From: Schizophyllum amplum
Taxonomy: Eukaryota > Basidiomycota > Agaricomycetes > Agaricales > Schizophyllaceae
NCBI GenBank assembly: GCA_007026445.1
Contig: VDMD01000002.1
Coordinates: forward strand, 496,001-560,000
Length of the DNA stretch: 64,000 nucleotides
Direction of reading: 5' to 3'
Shown here: positions 34,253-46,773 of the stretch, piece by piece
Layout: each line of letters begins with the position of its first letter
Position numbering within the stretch: position 1 is the stretch's first letter
The notes under the pieces: model-generated
What the model saw: only the letters and a program-made list of their open reading frames with translations
Databases searched by the model: none
What the model was told of the DNA's origin: nothing
Translations under genes and position numbers: made by a program

Positions 34253-36149
34253 ATGACTCGCCCCCGCTCAGCGTCCGGCACGATCCCCTCGATGGAGACG
34301 TCGCACGATGAGCTCAAAGATAACACGATCATCATCGGTACGCGCGTATCGTCTCCCTCCGCGCGCGCGCTCATGTGTCGCTGCAGTCGCCGGTGCGTCG
34401 GGAGACCTCGCGAAGAAGAAGGTACGTCGTCGCCGCGCCCGATGTCCGCGCCGATCTCTCACCCTGCGCGCCTAGACGATGCCCGCCCTCTTCCGCCTCT
34501 TCCGCCAGAACTTCCTTCCCCGCGATGTGCACATCGTCGGCTACGCGCGCAGCAAGATGGAGCATGACGACTTCCTCAAGCGCGCCACGTCCAACCTGAA
34601 GGTTGAGGATGACGACCAGGAGGGGCAAGCCGCGGTCGGCAGGTTCAAGGACGTGCTCAGCTATGTTGCGGGCGACTACGAGGATGGCGCCGCGTTCGAT
34701 AAGCTGGAGGAGCACCTCCAGGAGATTGAGTCCAAGTACCAGTCCAAGGAGGCAAACCGCATTTTCTACCTCGCGCTCCCGCCCACCGTCTTCATTCCCG
34801 TGGCTAAGAACCTCAAGGAGCACAACTATGTCGCCAAGAACGGCGTGTGCCGCATCATCATCGAGAAGCCGTTCGGCAAGGACCTTGACTCTGCTCGGGA
34901 GCTCCTTGGCTCGATTAAGCAGCACTGGGCTGAAGACGAGACCTTCCGCATCGACCACTACCTTGGGAAGGAGATGGTCAAGAACATGCTTGTCCTGCGC
35001 TTCGCCAACGTCGCTCTCGGTGCTGCTTGGGATAAGAACTCCATCAGCAATGTTCAGATCACCTTCAAGGAGCCATTTGGTACCGAGGGACGCGGTGGCT
35101 ACTTCGACGACTTTGGCATCATCCGTGATGTCTTGCAGAACCGTGAGTGGCGCGCATTTATTGTTATGCGCAAGCTAACTTCGCTGCAGACTTGTTGCAA
35201 GTGCTGAGCGTCATTGCCATGGAGCGGCCAGTTTCCTTCGCCGCGGAAGATATCCGCGACGAGAAGGTTTGCTTTTTGCTATATTTCTTGTGCTCGTCTG
35301 ACCGTCCTGTAGGTCAAGGTTCTCCGGTGCATCCAGCCCATAGCGCGCGAGGACACCCTCCTCGGCCAGTATGTCTCCGCCAACGGCAAGCCTGGCTATC
35401 TCGACGATGACACTGTTCCCCACAACTCGGTCTGCCCGACGTTTGCTGCCACCACTCTCTTCGTTCACAACCCCCGCTGGGAGGGCGTACCTTTCATCCT
35501 CAAGGCCGGCAAGGGTAAGCTTGCGCCAGTGCACCTCCGTACTCCCGCATTGACGTCCACCCAGCCCTTAACGAGGCCAAGGTCGAGGTCCGCATCCAGT
35601 TCAAGGACGTCACGCAGGGCATTTTCAAGGACATCTCCCGCAACGAGCTCGTCATGCGCATCCAGCCGTCCGAGGCCGTCTACCTCAAGCTCAACGCGAA
35701 GACACCCGGCCTTTACACGCGCGCGCTGCCTATTGAGATGGACTTGACGTACAAGCGCCGCTTCGCGGAGACGAACATCCCGGAGGCGTACGAGGCGCTC
35801 ATCCTCGACTGCTTGAAGGGCGACCACAGTAACTTTGTGCGGCACGACGAGTTGGACATCGCGTGGAAGGTGCGTTCGAGGGCAAAATCTGACCTCGACG
35901 TCGTCTCATTGCGCCGCAGATCTTCACGCCTATTCTTCACTGGATAGACGGTCAGGCAGGCGCACGCCCAAAGCCTGTGCCGTACCCGTACGGCTCTCGT
36001 GGACCGAAGGAGCTGAACCCCTTCATCGAGAAGTACGGCTACAGGCGCAGCACGGACATGTAGTACGTGACCCTTCACTGATATGTTGGGTGACGGTGTA
36101 CTGACGACCGTCCAGCACATGGCCGGTGACGAACATGGCAGCGCTGTAA
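34253..36149 (+). CDS. ZWF1: Glucose-6-phosphate 1-dehydrogenase
   Basis: Eight exons (34253-34337, 34387-34421, 34476-35142, 35190-35266, 35313-35514, 35565-35869, 35920-36062, 36116-36149) give 515 aa, the normal eukaryotic length. The NADP site [10 protein letters not shown] is at 31-40, EKPFG at 170-174 and the substrate/catalytic block RIDHYLGKE at 198-206 with the active-site His. The enzyme catalyses the first step of the oxidative pentose phosphate pathway in the cytosol, giving NADPH. All diagnostic residues are present, and introns fall in phase. The final exon codes only for the last eleven residues (WPVTNMAAL end). This is the most secure assignment in the window. Confidence 0.97.
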
Positions 36150-36721
36150 AGCGGTCTGCTGTATGGAACTACAAAGGGAAAAATTGAATGAGATGTATGA
36201 ATTAGTGTACCGATGCCCGACTGCATCATAGAACGACGGGGCTATGTACGATGTACATGGGTGTATACAGACTATATACGTGTATCGCGGACATATGGCC
36301 TGTCTGGGTACGACGTTCTGTGGGTGATGGCCCATACTTCAACCGTCACATGCTGTGACCTCACGGGATATTGTTCGGGACCGACGGTCACCGACGTCGC
36401 GCCCTCGACCGTGACGGCAAATAAAGGAGACTGAGAAAAAGACGATGGCACATGTACAGCAGCGTTCAGCATATAGTTGCTTCGTATAGCTTGCCGGGAA
36501 CCCGCCTGCTGGACACTCAATTGTGCCGTGCCTTCGTCATCCGCACGTTTCGTACGACGAAGCATACTTACTCGCTCACAGACAGACCAGTTGGCCACAG
36601 CAAAACAAAATAGAATACATGCTACGATCGTCGATAAGTTATGCAAGATGGATAGATAGAATAGTTGATGTGCCATATAGCTTCCGCATCCTCGTGTATC
36701 ATTCCCCAGTGGTCGGTATCC
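36150..36721. other. Convergent intergenic region
   Basis: Lies between the 3' ends of G6PD (plus) and the DUF4436 gene (minus). AT-rich; only 3' UTR material is expected and no gene was found. Confidence 0.55.
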
Positions 36722-38668
36722 TTATTTCACAGTGAGAGCGTTCTTGAGGCGTGAGCGGAGCTTCGCACAGGCGAACACCGTGGTCTGAAGAAATCATCAG
36801 TCGACAAGACGAGCACCTTCCGTGGGAGCCAACGTACGCAAAGCGATATGATGATGACATTAGGAAGGATGCCAACGAAGTCTGCATTGCTGAGTCAATT
36901 TTGAAGGCGACCAGTCATTGATGTATCCACGTACCTATGACGGCACCGAAGTCCTGCGGTGCGCCGGGAAGGAGGGAGCGGACGGTGGGCAAGGCGAACA
37001 GGGCAGCGAAGCAGACGCTGAGCATGTCGGTGCCCTCGAGGATGTGCTTCCGCCTGAGCAGGATGACTTCGCCCGTGACGAGGAAGATGGCCACTGTGCA
37101 AATCCCTGAGGCGCTTCTTGTAAGCCGCAGGGAAGACAAAGATTGCATCGTAGAAGCTCACAGTTGACGATCACGACGACAATGACGCAGAATATTACTA
37201 TGCCCGGTCGAGAGGCGTCGAAGTCGATGTACTGAAGGGAAGTCAGTATTGAGTGCTTCTGAGTAAGTGGCACGAACAAGCTCGCAACTGGTCGAATTGA
37301 CTTCGATACAGGGCGTCCAGGATTTAGGTGTGATTTTCCAATTTCTTTGCGAAGAAATCAGCATGCGGGAGAGGACGACTGATAGGATACTCACAATAGA
37401 CTGTCTTCCATCGTTACAGCACCCAGGCCGAACACACCGGTCCCATTTGCCTCCAGAGCGCGGTCCATCTCCGCTACGGTCTGTTCATGGATGGGTATGA
37501 GATCTAGTTTAACTACGTGCGATGTAAAGTTCACTCACCGCAACCATCACGATACTGCCGGACCAGTTGTCCCACGGGTAGCCTATGAGGGCTGCGTTGA
37601 GTACGAGGGGGGAGTATGTCCATGAAGAAGCGCACCAAACATGGGTTGCTTCCAAACATCATTTTCTACCGCTTGCGTCATGTCAATGTCCGTGTCGAAG
37701 GAGTCCCACGGATGCACTATAGGAGACTCATCAGCAAGTCGCTTGCCTGACGCAGCTCAGGAACTCACGCCCGACAGTCCCGAAGCGGTAAGCAGAGGTG
37801 TTGTCTAGCTTGTAGTACATCGTCTCATCGTGTAATAGCTCAGTCGTCTCGGGATCGGGTATACCCTGGCTGTTAAGTCGTTAGAAGCCGGGCGTGATGG
37901 TAGATGAAGAATAACTGACATGTCCCGATAGACGTTGATCTCGAGGGTATGATCGTCGTCCGTACCCATGTCTTGAAACGTGTCCCCGTCGTCGGCGATA
38001 TATACGGTTGACCACTGAACGGCTGGTGGGGTATGGTCAGCGAGTAGCCTCTGCTTTCCGTGTTGTCAGACGCACTCAACACCCGAGCATCAACATCGAA
38101 CTCTCGCAGCAGCCCCTTCAGTATGATCTGAACCGCATGTCAGTCGTGACGATGTTGCGCGCATCGATGTACGCACTACACCACCGAGATCCCCCAAGCT
38201 CAGCGATTTCAACCGCGTTGTATCCTCAGTCAGGTTCTTCTTCTGATTCTTCGTCTCCTGGTTCGCAAACAGCACCACCACCAGCACCCACAGCACGATC
38301 ACAATAACGCCCGCAACCGTGTACACGATCCGCGGCACCGTGCCCCGGCGCTTGACCTGGTTGTTCCACGACAGCGACATCCACTGCCGGGAGTATCGTC
38401 GGACGTGCCGGAGGTCGGGCTCGTCGGCCGCGTCCTTGTACGGCGCGGACGTATAAGACGTGGATTTATATGGTGTAGACTCGTCGGCGTTCGTGTCGGC
38501 AGAGGGGTCGGGAATGGAGTTGCGTGGGGAGGCGGTGTAAGGCGCGCGGTGGGCCTGGGTGAAGAGGGAGGGTGTTGTGGAGTCGGAGTGGTGCAGACGG
38601 GGTAGGTCATCTACAGGTTCGTAGCTGCCCCTGCCGCGCCAGTCGTTGGACGCGTACGGTGAAGTCAT
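36722..38668 (-). CDS. DUF4436 multi-pass membrane protein
   Basis: A multi-exon gene from the ATG at 38668 to a TAA at 36724-36722. Residues 1-110 are a Ser/Thr/Pro-rich cytoplasmic head (SYEPVDDLPRLHHSDS). A membrane helix follows (IVYTVAGVIVIVLWVLVVVL, near 114-133), then a middle soluble domain with EFDVDAR, TLEINVYRDM and TMYYKLDNTSAYRFGTVG. The end has three further helices, including TVAIFLVTGEVILLRRKHIL before GTDMLSVCFAALFALPTVRS and the last one, FVGILPNVIIISLCTTVFA. This arrangement is that of DUF4436, found in fungi and actinobacteria, with no known activity. The ends and the helices are secure; several internal exon borders (about 37160-38100) are provisional. Confidence 0.75.
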
Positions 38669-40205
38669 GGAAGTTCCTGCCGTCCGACGAAGAGAAGGGA
38701 GGGTCTGAAGAGGATAGGGACAACGAGGACGCGGGTCTGGAGGGCGGAAACTTGGAGGTGGATGAGGAAGAGGAAGAGGAACCTGAAGAGTCAGTCCAGG
38801 GCGCCTAAAGGACAGCGCCCATGGATCGCCTCATGATGGTTTCATGATGTTTTGATACCTACCGGCGCCGGGCGCCTATTGCGGCAACCGGGCCGGCGCT
38901 TCCGACGGGTCAGTTCCAGGCACCCAGCAGGCACCAGGCTGTTATTGTACCCGTCTTGGCTCGTGAACCGAGGGCCATAAAGAAATGCGCATCGAGCTTG
39001 CAGGTTGCATTCTCAGTCTGGCTGCGCTGCTCTCAACCTACTTACTCCCTTTGTAAGCTTTGACATACCAATTGAGAAGGCTTGTATTGGGCGGCGCGCC
39101 CATCTATCTTGCATTTATCAGCCACTTGAATCCTTGAAACGAGACACGGAGGTTCACCGCTAGGGGGATACCATTCAAGCCTGCGCGTCCAGGGTGCAGG
39201 GAAGGCGTCGTGCAGGGAAGGCGTCGTGCAGGGAAGGCGTCGTGCAGGAAAGGCGTCGCGCCTTGGTCGCGCGCGCACACTCCGTGAGGCCATCGATATG
39301 CATGGTGAGTGCACAGGAGGACACTACTTGCGTGAATGTATTGGGCGATGGAGAAGTCGCCCATGGCGCTAAGGATGTCGCTCATGGTGCTAAGCGCCAA
39401 GTGCCGACTCGAGTATTGATGATAGTAAGTACTCACTCGGTACCCATCACCGCGCGAGCCCGCTCGTCCATTGTTTACGCCCGCCGTCACTGCGCCGCTG
39501 TCTCTGCTTCGTGTGCATAGATATGGGCACCGTCCAGGCCTCTACCTCCAGCAGGCATCAGCTAAGTACTATGTACGACACGGTATAAGAAGACGTACTC
39601 GACAGGTGACGCGCGTGAGTGGTGGTGAATCGTGCGAGTGGCGAAGTCCGTGACGCGCACGAGGTGGGCTCGGCACTTCGTCGATGCATGCTGGGGAGCA
39701 CGCGAAGGACGGATAAAGGCTGGATAAAGGCAGCCTTGACGCTATCGATCTCGTCAATGAAAGAACTGCACTGTCAGCTGGCCCTCGTCGAGCCCGATCT
39801 CGCAGAGCGGGCCTACAATCAGAATTGCATGACCCGAAAGGGCCAGGAGAAGGATAAACTCGCTGACAATGGCGGTGCCACTCACCGAAAATGATGGCTA
39901 CATCGGTGAGGTCGAAGAAAAACTCACCTGGCACATTTCTCTTTTTCTGGCACAATCGAACGAATCGACAAGGCAAGAGTGGTGACGGAGCGACGGGGAG
40001 ACAGAGTGGACAAGTTACATTGGGCGGTTAGAATACGCGGAACGGGTGGTGAATATGTATGTCGATAGATGGACGCATTATGAATATGTTACGATAGCGT
40101 TATGGGTGGGTGGGGTCAGGTGTGGCTTGATGAGATGAGTCATCGTCTGCTTTGTGGGTTCAGTGTGGCTGGATGATGGTGGGGTGCCGCTGGGGAGTGG
40201 TTGTT
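38669..40205. other. 1.5 kb without a confident gene
   Basis: Includes a 16 bp minisatellite at 39194-39257. On the minus strand, 39570-39980 shows two good GTGAGT donors and a TTGTAG acceptor that would link GEFFFDLTDVAIIFG to PLCEIGLDEGQLTVQFFH and a stop, but no start codon or upstream exon could be found, so no gene is called. Confidence 0.45.
39194..39257. repeat. 16 bp minisatellite, four units
   Basis: Four head-to-tail copies of GTGCAGGGAAGGCGTC; the last has one change (GGAAAGG). Outside any gene. Confidence 0.85.
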
Positions 40206-40945
40206 CTACATGCATTGATGAGCAAGCGAGGGGCCTTGCGGTTGCGCGGTGAAGCTCGGGTGCGGGACGTGAGTGGCGAGGAAGTTGAGCTGGTAGTTCT
40301 CTACGGGCGGCAGTTCAACAGGCTGCCAAGATGGGCGAACAAGAGGCGCACCATGGCGGAGTCGTTCGCACTCTGTGGTGGTTTAGCATGGCATGTAGGA
40401 CAAAGGTGGTGAGCACGCACCTCGTAGCAGGCATGAGTTCTGGGCGCGGAGCTTCTCCAAGTCTGTGGGTGGCGTGAGTGGGCGCCTCAAGCGATGGAGT
40501 GGCGAACGTACCCTCCCACAGCTGGTGGTACGACGTCGCGTCTCTGTCGGCCATGAACTTTGCCAGGTACTCCTCTACCGCAGGGATCTTATCGGCTAAG
40601 AAAAGGACGTTGAGACAAGGTAGAGGCCACGGGCAATTACGAACGCACGTTGATTGAGGACACTCTTCAGGAGGCGGTTCTCTTGTTCCAGCCTCGCCTG
40701 CGCAGCCGTCTTCTCTTCTTCCACTGCCGATGCGTCAGATCTGCGAGCCCGAGGGCCAGGGCAGACCACTCACGATAGCTGATGTGCTGGAGCAACGTGG
40801 CCTTGGTGTCTCTTGCGTTCACTCCGCTCTTCCGTCGGCCAGCGCTGACGCGGCCGACCTTGGAGGACGGGGTGCTGACGGGGGGCGGCGCTTCGTCGAT
40901 CTGGTCGTGGCAGCGCTTCAGCCTCTTTGCCTGTGGCTCGGCCAT
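40206..40945 (-). CDS. Small bZIP-like coiled-coil protein, possible transcription factor
   Basis: Five exons (40945-40774, 40723-40649, 40595-40512, 40462-40421, 40372-40206) give 179 aa. The ATG at 40945 is the first in frame (CCCATGGCC). A basic stretch with RRKSGVNARDTKA (about residues 34-50) runs into a long heptad-type helix (LLQHISYLEEEKTAAQARLE, then QENRLLKSVL), the order of a bZIP. The usual N-x2-A-x3-R core of the DNA-contacting helix is not clear, so DNA binding is uncertain. A second helix (DLEKLRAQNSCLLRECERLR) follows, then a Pro-rich end. Nuclear localisation is suggested by AKRLKR near the N-terminus. It could equally be a structural coiled-coil protein. Confidence 0.75.
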
Positions 40946-41833
40946 GGGATGTTGGTGGATGGTAGTGAAGGTGGTGGTGGTGGTGGAGATCAAGAAGGCG
41001 CCGGGATCCGGAAATGAGAGGTGCGAGGATAAAAACGAGGACCGGCAGGACGCGGCCTGTGTGCGGTAAGACCTGCCCGCAGCACGGGGCTGACCAGATT
41101 AGGAGTTGAGTTGACAGGCGGGCTGTCCGCAGGGACCGTGCGGGCAAAAGTCAGGCAACTCGGCCACGATGGGCGTTCGAGAAGACCACCGAAAATCCGT
41201 TCGTCGCTTGATCAGGACAGGGTCGTGGCGTTTGTATTGTGGTCCATGGAGCAAACATTACATACGAGTGTTAAACCTGCAAGGCAAAATATCGCATGCA
41301 ACGCGCGTCTGATGCTCTTCAGAGGCGAACAAGGCCGATAGAGCAATAGAATACCTTTGAATGTGATGCAAACTTGAAGATTCAGAAGAACTTTGCAGTC
41401 AACAATCTCAGTTACAACACTCGGGCCGAGCAGCCGGACTGTGATGAGTATGCCCGATGTCACTTGGCGATCAGTGACTCACCACAGCCGCTAGCGTCAG
41501 AGACGCCACGGTCGCGTGCTTGCAGGCGCTTGTGTCTCGCGACCATGTTCGCTGTGCGATATAGAGCTCACTGCCGAAGGAAATAGTGAGCTCTTGCTGA
41601 ACGCCCCGACATTGATCAAAAGACTCCGAGATGCCAAGATCTACATCCGGTGATCATGCACGCGTTGTCAAGACGCGGGGAAGCGCAGAAAAGGGACGAC
41701 GAGTCGCACTTGCTTTCGACGCTGACCGTCTGACTCTTATCGTCCTTCGCAAGTTCCTTCCCAGGAGGTCCTCTCCTTCTTCAAGGCCTCCTTATAACCC
41801 ACACATTCTTTTTTTCCTGTCTTCCTGACTCCA
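40946..41833. other. Divergent intergenic region with beta-glucosidase promoter
   Basis: Holds both promoters of the flanking genes. A TTATAAC element at 41792-41798, about 40 bases before the GH3 start, is the likely TATA box. No gene seen. Confidence 0.55.
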
Positions 41834-44682
41834 ATGCTCTCCCTTCTTCTACTTTCCTGCGCGGTCGCGCAAGCGTACGCGATTTCTCCCCGTGAGTTGA
41901 TCGTACGCACTGCTTGTAGCAACTCACCAGCTCTCTAGTCTCCTGGGAGCAAGCGTACACCATCGCAAACACTACCGTTGCCAATCTCACTACTTCAGAG
42001 AAGCTTGGCATCGTCCATGGTGTTGGCCAATTCAGCAGTACGTCTTTATTCCCTCAGATGAGTCCCACTGAGCCTCTCCAGGTCGGTGCGTGGGCGACAC
42101 CACCGCAGTTGAACGCCTTGGTTTACCGTCGCTCTGCATGAACGACGGTCCCGCTGGTGTCCGCCTCACCAACGGCGTCACGGGCTTTCCCCCCGGCATC
42201 AACGCTGCCTCGACATTCAGTAGGCGTCTCATGAACGCTCGTGGTGTTGCGCTTGGTCAAGAATACCGCGGGAAGGGTGTCAAGTACGTGCAACGTTCAT
42301 CCCTGCGCCCCTTCCCTAATCTCTATACAGCGTGTACCTTGGCCCTACCATGGACCTGGTACGTGGCCTTCTTTCGCTCACTCGTATACCTTCCCTCATT
42401 TCGCGCACAGTCCCGCAATCCCAAGGGCGGTCGTAACTGGGAGAGGTACGTGCTACACATGCAGCGCTTGCTTCTCGCCGCACGATATACTGATAACCTA
42501 TCCTTGGCAGCTTTGGGCCTGATCCCGTTCGTAACGAAGTTTCTCCGCGTCCTCGACGGCGCTGACCCGCGTGATGATAGTACTTGTCCGGCGAGGCCGC
42601 CTATGAGACGGTTACCGGCGTGCAGAGCGTCGGCGTGATGGCGTGCGCGAAGCACTACCTGGCAAACCAACAGGAGCACTGGCGCTACGGCCTAGATTCG
42701 ATCATCGACGACCGCACGACGCACGAAATGTACCACTACCCGTTCCTGCGCGCAATTGAGGTAAGGCAATTGTCACGTGATATTGGTTGGCTGCTGAAGT
42801 AGGGGATTCAGGCCGATGTCTCCTCGGTTATGTGCGCATACAACCGGGTCAATGGGACGTCGACGTGCCACAATGCAGACCTGATCGGCGCGAACGGCCT
42901 TTTGAGGAATGACGGGTTCAAAGGCAGGCATGTGCCAGTACATCTTATATTATATACTGAACGTGGTGCAGGTTTTGTTGTCAGCGACTGGGGTGCCACG
43001 CACGATTCGGCAACCGACAATGCTAACGCAGGCCTCGACATGGAACAACCAGGCGACTGGATTCTCATTGGTGGAGGCGTGTACAGTCCCGGGCTGCAGT
43101 CAGCGCTCGGCGACGGCTCAGTCACAGAGGAGGTTCGTTTCCTCGTGATCCTTAACAATACGGAGACTAACGACCCATACAGACACTCAATGGCATGGTC
43201 TCGCACATCCTTGCTCCCTGGTACCGCCTCGGTCAGGACTCGGATTACCCCTCGCCGAATTTCGATGTACAGAATCCTGACGGCAGCGGCGACCTGAACG
43301 AGAACGTGAATGTGCGCACGGACGCCACCACCGCGCTCGTACGCGAGATTGCCGCCGCTTCGACCGTGTTGCTGAAGAACAACCGCACGGACACCAGCCG
43401 TGGGCTCCCTGTTGACGCCTCTACAGTCAAGAAGGTCGCGATCATCGGCCAGGACGCGATAATGCCCAGGAAGGACTGCGGTTCGGGCGCGACGTACGGC
43501 CTCAACCAGTGCAACGAGGGCACCATGTCGATTGGCTGGGGCTCGGGGTCCAACTCATTGGAGTTCATCGTCCCTCCCGTAGATGCGATCTCGGAGGTCG
43601 TGAATGGGACGGCGACCGTGACGACGTCGCTTTCGAACGACATTGACGACGCGAAGAAAGCGGCGGCCGGCCAGGACGTGTGCTTTGTGTTGGCGAACGC
43701 GATGAGCGGCGAGCTCGGCTTTTACTTCGTCGTCGAGGGCAACATGGGCGACCGCAACGACCTCGACCTCTGGTACAAAGGTGGCAGCATGGTGCGTGGT
43801 TGCTGCTTATGGTTCTGGAAGATAGGTCATTTATGGTATAACCCAGATTGAGGCCGTGGCGAGCGTGTGCAGTAACACCATTGCCATCGTGCACTCGGTG
43901 GGCCCGGTGTCCTTCTCGTGGAGCGAGCACCCGAATATCACGGCCATCATCTATGCGGGTGCGCCTGGTGAGCAGACTGGTCCTGGGCTTGCGGACGTGC
44001 TGTTCGGCGCGCGCAACCCGAGTGGACGGCTGCCCTTCAGCATCGCTGATGTACGTTTCTCGACGAGCACACCTTCAATCCCACTGACTCGTGAGCTAGA
44101 ACGAGGATGATTACGGCACCGAAATCATCTACAACAGCGACGGCTTCCCGGAGGCACGTCTTTGGCCTTTTCTATCCTGCGGTGTTGCTCATCAGCCTCG
44201 TAGATCGAGTACACCGAAGCTCTGCTGCTTGACTACCGCTACATGGACAGCCAAGGCATCACTCCCCGCTACGAGTTCGGCTACGGACTCTCCTACACGA
44301 CCTTCGAGTACGCGGACTTCAGCGTCGCCGCTTCGGGCGACGGCCAATCCATCTCGTTTACCGTCGCGAACACGGGCGACGTCGCTGGTACGGAGATTCC
44401 GCAGCTATACCTGGGCTTCCCCGAGGGCGCTGGCGAGCCGCCACGTCTGCTGCGCGGCTTTGAAGAGGTCGCGTTGGAGGCTGGGGCGAGCTCGCAAGTG
44501 GAGATGGCCCTGACTGCGCGGGACCTGAGGTGCGTGGTATGGCAATCGCTTGATCTCCGACGGTCTGATGATTTTGCAGCATATGGGACACCGTGAGCCA
44601 GTCCTGGGTGCGTCCCTCGGGCACGTACAAGGTCTATGTCGGCGCATCCATCAACGATGTGCGGCTTGAGGGCTCTTTCTGA
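41834..44682 (+). CDS. Secreted beta-glucosidase, glycoside hydrolase family 3
   Basis: About 14 short exons run from ATG 41834 to TGA 44680-44682. Residues 1-16 are a signal peptide (MLSLLLLSCAVAQAYA). The GH3 N-domain carries LCMNDGPAGVR and the conserved KHYLANQQEHWRYG. The nucleophile lies in VVSDWGATHD. The second domain has STVLLKNN and VVEGNMGDRNDLDLW, and the C-terminus is a fibronectin III-like fold (YEFGYGLSYTTFEYADF). The enzyme would cleave terminal glucose from cellobiose and related sugars outside the cell, matching a wood-decay lifestyle. Several N-glycosylation sequons (NTTVANLT, NGTST, NNRTD) are present. No frame break was found; donor GTTCGT near 42527 is unusual but is needed to restore FGPDPYLSGEAAYE. 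Confidence 0.92.
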
Positions 44683-45615
44683 TCGCCGATCTTTTGTGGC
44701 AACGGACTTTATGGACTTGAACTTGCTGTAATCTTACTCTCCTTATCCTTCCGAATACTTAGTCACTATGCAGTCATTGAACTAGCAACAACAAAATTGT
44801 CCTCGCAATATCGCACTGCAGGAGATTACACCTTGCAGCTTGACGACAGTGGCAATGGTGCGAAGGTCAAGACGAATTATTGTTTTACTTCACGGTGCTC
44901 TTGGTGAAGTTTTCGAGCTTGCAAACATCGCCAGCGAGATCAGAAGCTTCGAAAATATGTTGAAGCTTGAACCTGAGCGGTAACTGTGAGCGGTGACTGG
45001 TGCCGGTGAGCACCGGCGTCAGGCCGCTCTGAAGGCAGCGAAGAACATGTCGGCGAAGAATGGGAGACAAAGTCACCCTATCTGGAGATCCTTGTGTTTC
45101 TGGAGGGTCAAGCTCAAGCTTGCAAGCTTCGCTTAATCATGATAAGCGCAGAGGAGCGGTGGATGCAATCGCGCGCACGCGTTGCGCGCAAGTGTCCGTG
45201 ATGAACGGGATTGTGGCCACTGGCCCGCCTATGCGTCGGAGGTGCATCTGTATAACAAGAACGTACCTGGGCATGAAAACAGGATGTAGCGCAACGTATA
45301 GCATGGGGCACATCGTGCTGAGCGTGCTCAGCCTGGTGCCCAGTTTCTGCATGCGCCATCTCATCGCTCTCGATGGCCTATCGGGATCGAACAAGTCGAT
45401 GATGGACACGGATCTGACAATAACATTGACGAGGACGAGAGCAACGGGTAACGTAGGACATCAAGGAAAGCATAACGAAGTGATTGAGTACATGGTGTGG
45501 TCGGGTTGAACGAGTGAGCCACTGAGAGCAGGCCGCCCGAATTCTTGGGAAAATCTATTCAGAATGAGCGCCAAAGAACTTGTATCAAGACTGAGCACGC
45601 ACCCATTTTGCCCGC
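44683..45615. other. Intergenic, no gene seen
   Basis: 0.93 kb between convergent genes. Open frames at 45060-45509 and its antisense are not splice-consistent or family-like. 3' UTRs expected on both sides. Confidence 0.5.
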
Positions 45616-46179
45616 CTAGTTGCCCGGATTATAGACGGTATACCACTGCGGCTTGTCCCCCTCCTGGTAGATGAACTTGGCCACCTCTTCAACGACACTG
45701 TCCGGCGGAGGCACGCGCGCACTTTGCCGCCGGGCCCTATTATCTGCGAGCGCAACCACCTCCGACAAGGTCTTGCCCTCCCGCACGACCGTGAGGAAAG
45801 AGCTCGGCCTGGCCATCGGGAGGTTGAACTGCGACATGCAGTAGCTGGGCACTATAGCGACCATGACCTCCCGCATATCCTGCCACCACTCTTCTTCCTG
45901 CTCCTCCGTCATCCCTTCAGGAGGGGGGCCGATGTGTTTGTCGTGGAACTGCCGCATGCCCGTGTCGGAGAGCTTGATGGCATAGACTCGGTGAGCCTTG
46001 GAGGATCGCGAGGCTGGAGGGGATGGCATTGTCGACCGGCTGCCACGGCTTTGGCGGGCAGAATGAGAAGGCTTCGCGGAACGCTTGGCTGCACTAGGAG
46101 AGAAGGTCACCCGCTTGGAGGTCTTCGGAGGATTTATCGCCGTGTTGGACGCGGAGGGGGCGGATGGTGTACTCGACAT
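45616..46179 (-). CDS. Orphan 187 aa protein, paralogue A of a three-member local family
   Basis: An intron-less frame of 187 codons. The N-terminal third is basic, Ser/Pro-rich and variable (KTSKRVTF is the one shared box). From about residue 65 the sequence is conserved with the two paralogues at 49.0-50.3 kb: RVYAIKLSD, MRQFHDKHIGPPPEGMTEEQ, EWWQDMREVMVAIVPSYCM, LPMARPSSFLTVVREGKTLS, ADNRARRQSARVPPPD and KFIYQEGDKPQWYTVYNPGN at the very end. No known domain comes to mind. No signal peptide or membrane helix; a nuclear or nucleolar site is possible from the basic head. The change pattern (conserved protein core, drifting head) suggests that the core is under selection. Confidence 0.8.
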   Translation of the reverse strand: MSSTPSAPSASNTAINPPKTSKRVTFSPSAAKRSAKPSHSARQSRGSRSTMPSPPASRSSKAHRVYAIKLSDTGMRQFHDKHIGPPPEGMTEEQEEEWWQDMREVMVAIVPSYCMSQFNLPMARPSSFLTVVREGKTLSEVVALADNRARRQSARVPPPDSVVEEVAKFIYQEGDKPQWYTVYNPGN

Positions 46180-46695
46180 GGTGGTCGATGACTTACCTAC
46201 ATATGGTGAACTCGGAATGAACTCTGCTGCACATGTCGGACCGGTGTGACCAGTGTGACGTCATCGACATCTCTTCATGCTATTGTTCAATTTCTGGGAG
46301 GTCATTGTCTTGTCTACGACCATGTCTTCCGGCAGGCGCGATGCAGTCTATCGAGGTCTTCTCGACTTCGAAAAGCTGCGACTCATATCAATGGTGCGTC
46401 AGGTGTCCACTGTTCGCCTAATGCGAATGTACTGGACAATGCATTAATGAGGCTTGAACTAATTCTCCTCAGCTTAGCCTCGGAAGCGCAAGAGAAACGA
46501 GGAGCCGGAGGCGCAGACGGCAGACATGACGGATCGAGTGACTCGCCTTATCACTGGCAACTGCGAACTTTGGCCTATCTTTTGGGACGCGCCGGAAGAC
46601 AATAAGTGCCCACAAGATTAGTGTGTTTGCGCTCGTTGAACAATAACAACAGTGAGCTGATACGAACGCAAGGCGTGGCAGTCGATTTGGAGCGG
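46180..46695. other. Divergent intergenic region
   Basis: Between orphan gene A (minus) and the acidic-repeat gene (plus). No coding signal; presumed shared promoter region. Confidence 0.5.
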
Positions 46696-46703
46696 TATAT
46701 AAG
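46696..46703 (+). promoter_or_regulatory. TATA box of the acidic-repeat gene
   Basis: TATATAAG lies 71-78 bases before the ATG at 46774. Its position favours that ATG over the in-frame ATG at 46708, which would sit too close to the TATA box. Confidence 0.6.
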
Positions 46704-46773
46704 TAAGATGAGGGAGGACAGACGACGATCTCATCCATCGACGCTGTCGCTCGCTCCTTCCCGCAACCGCGCT

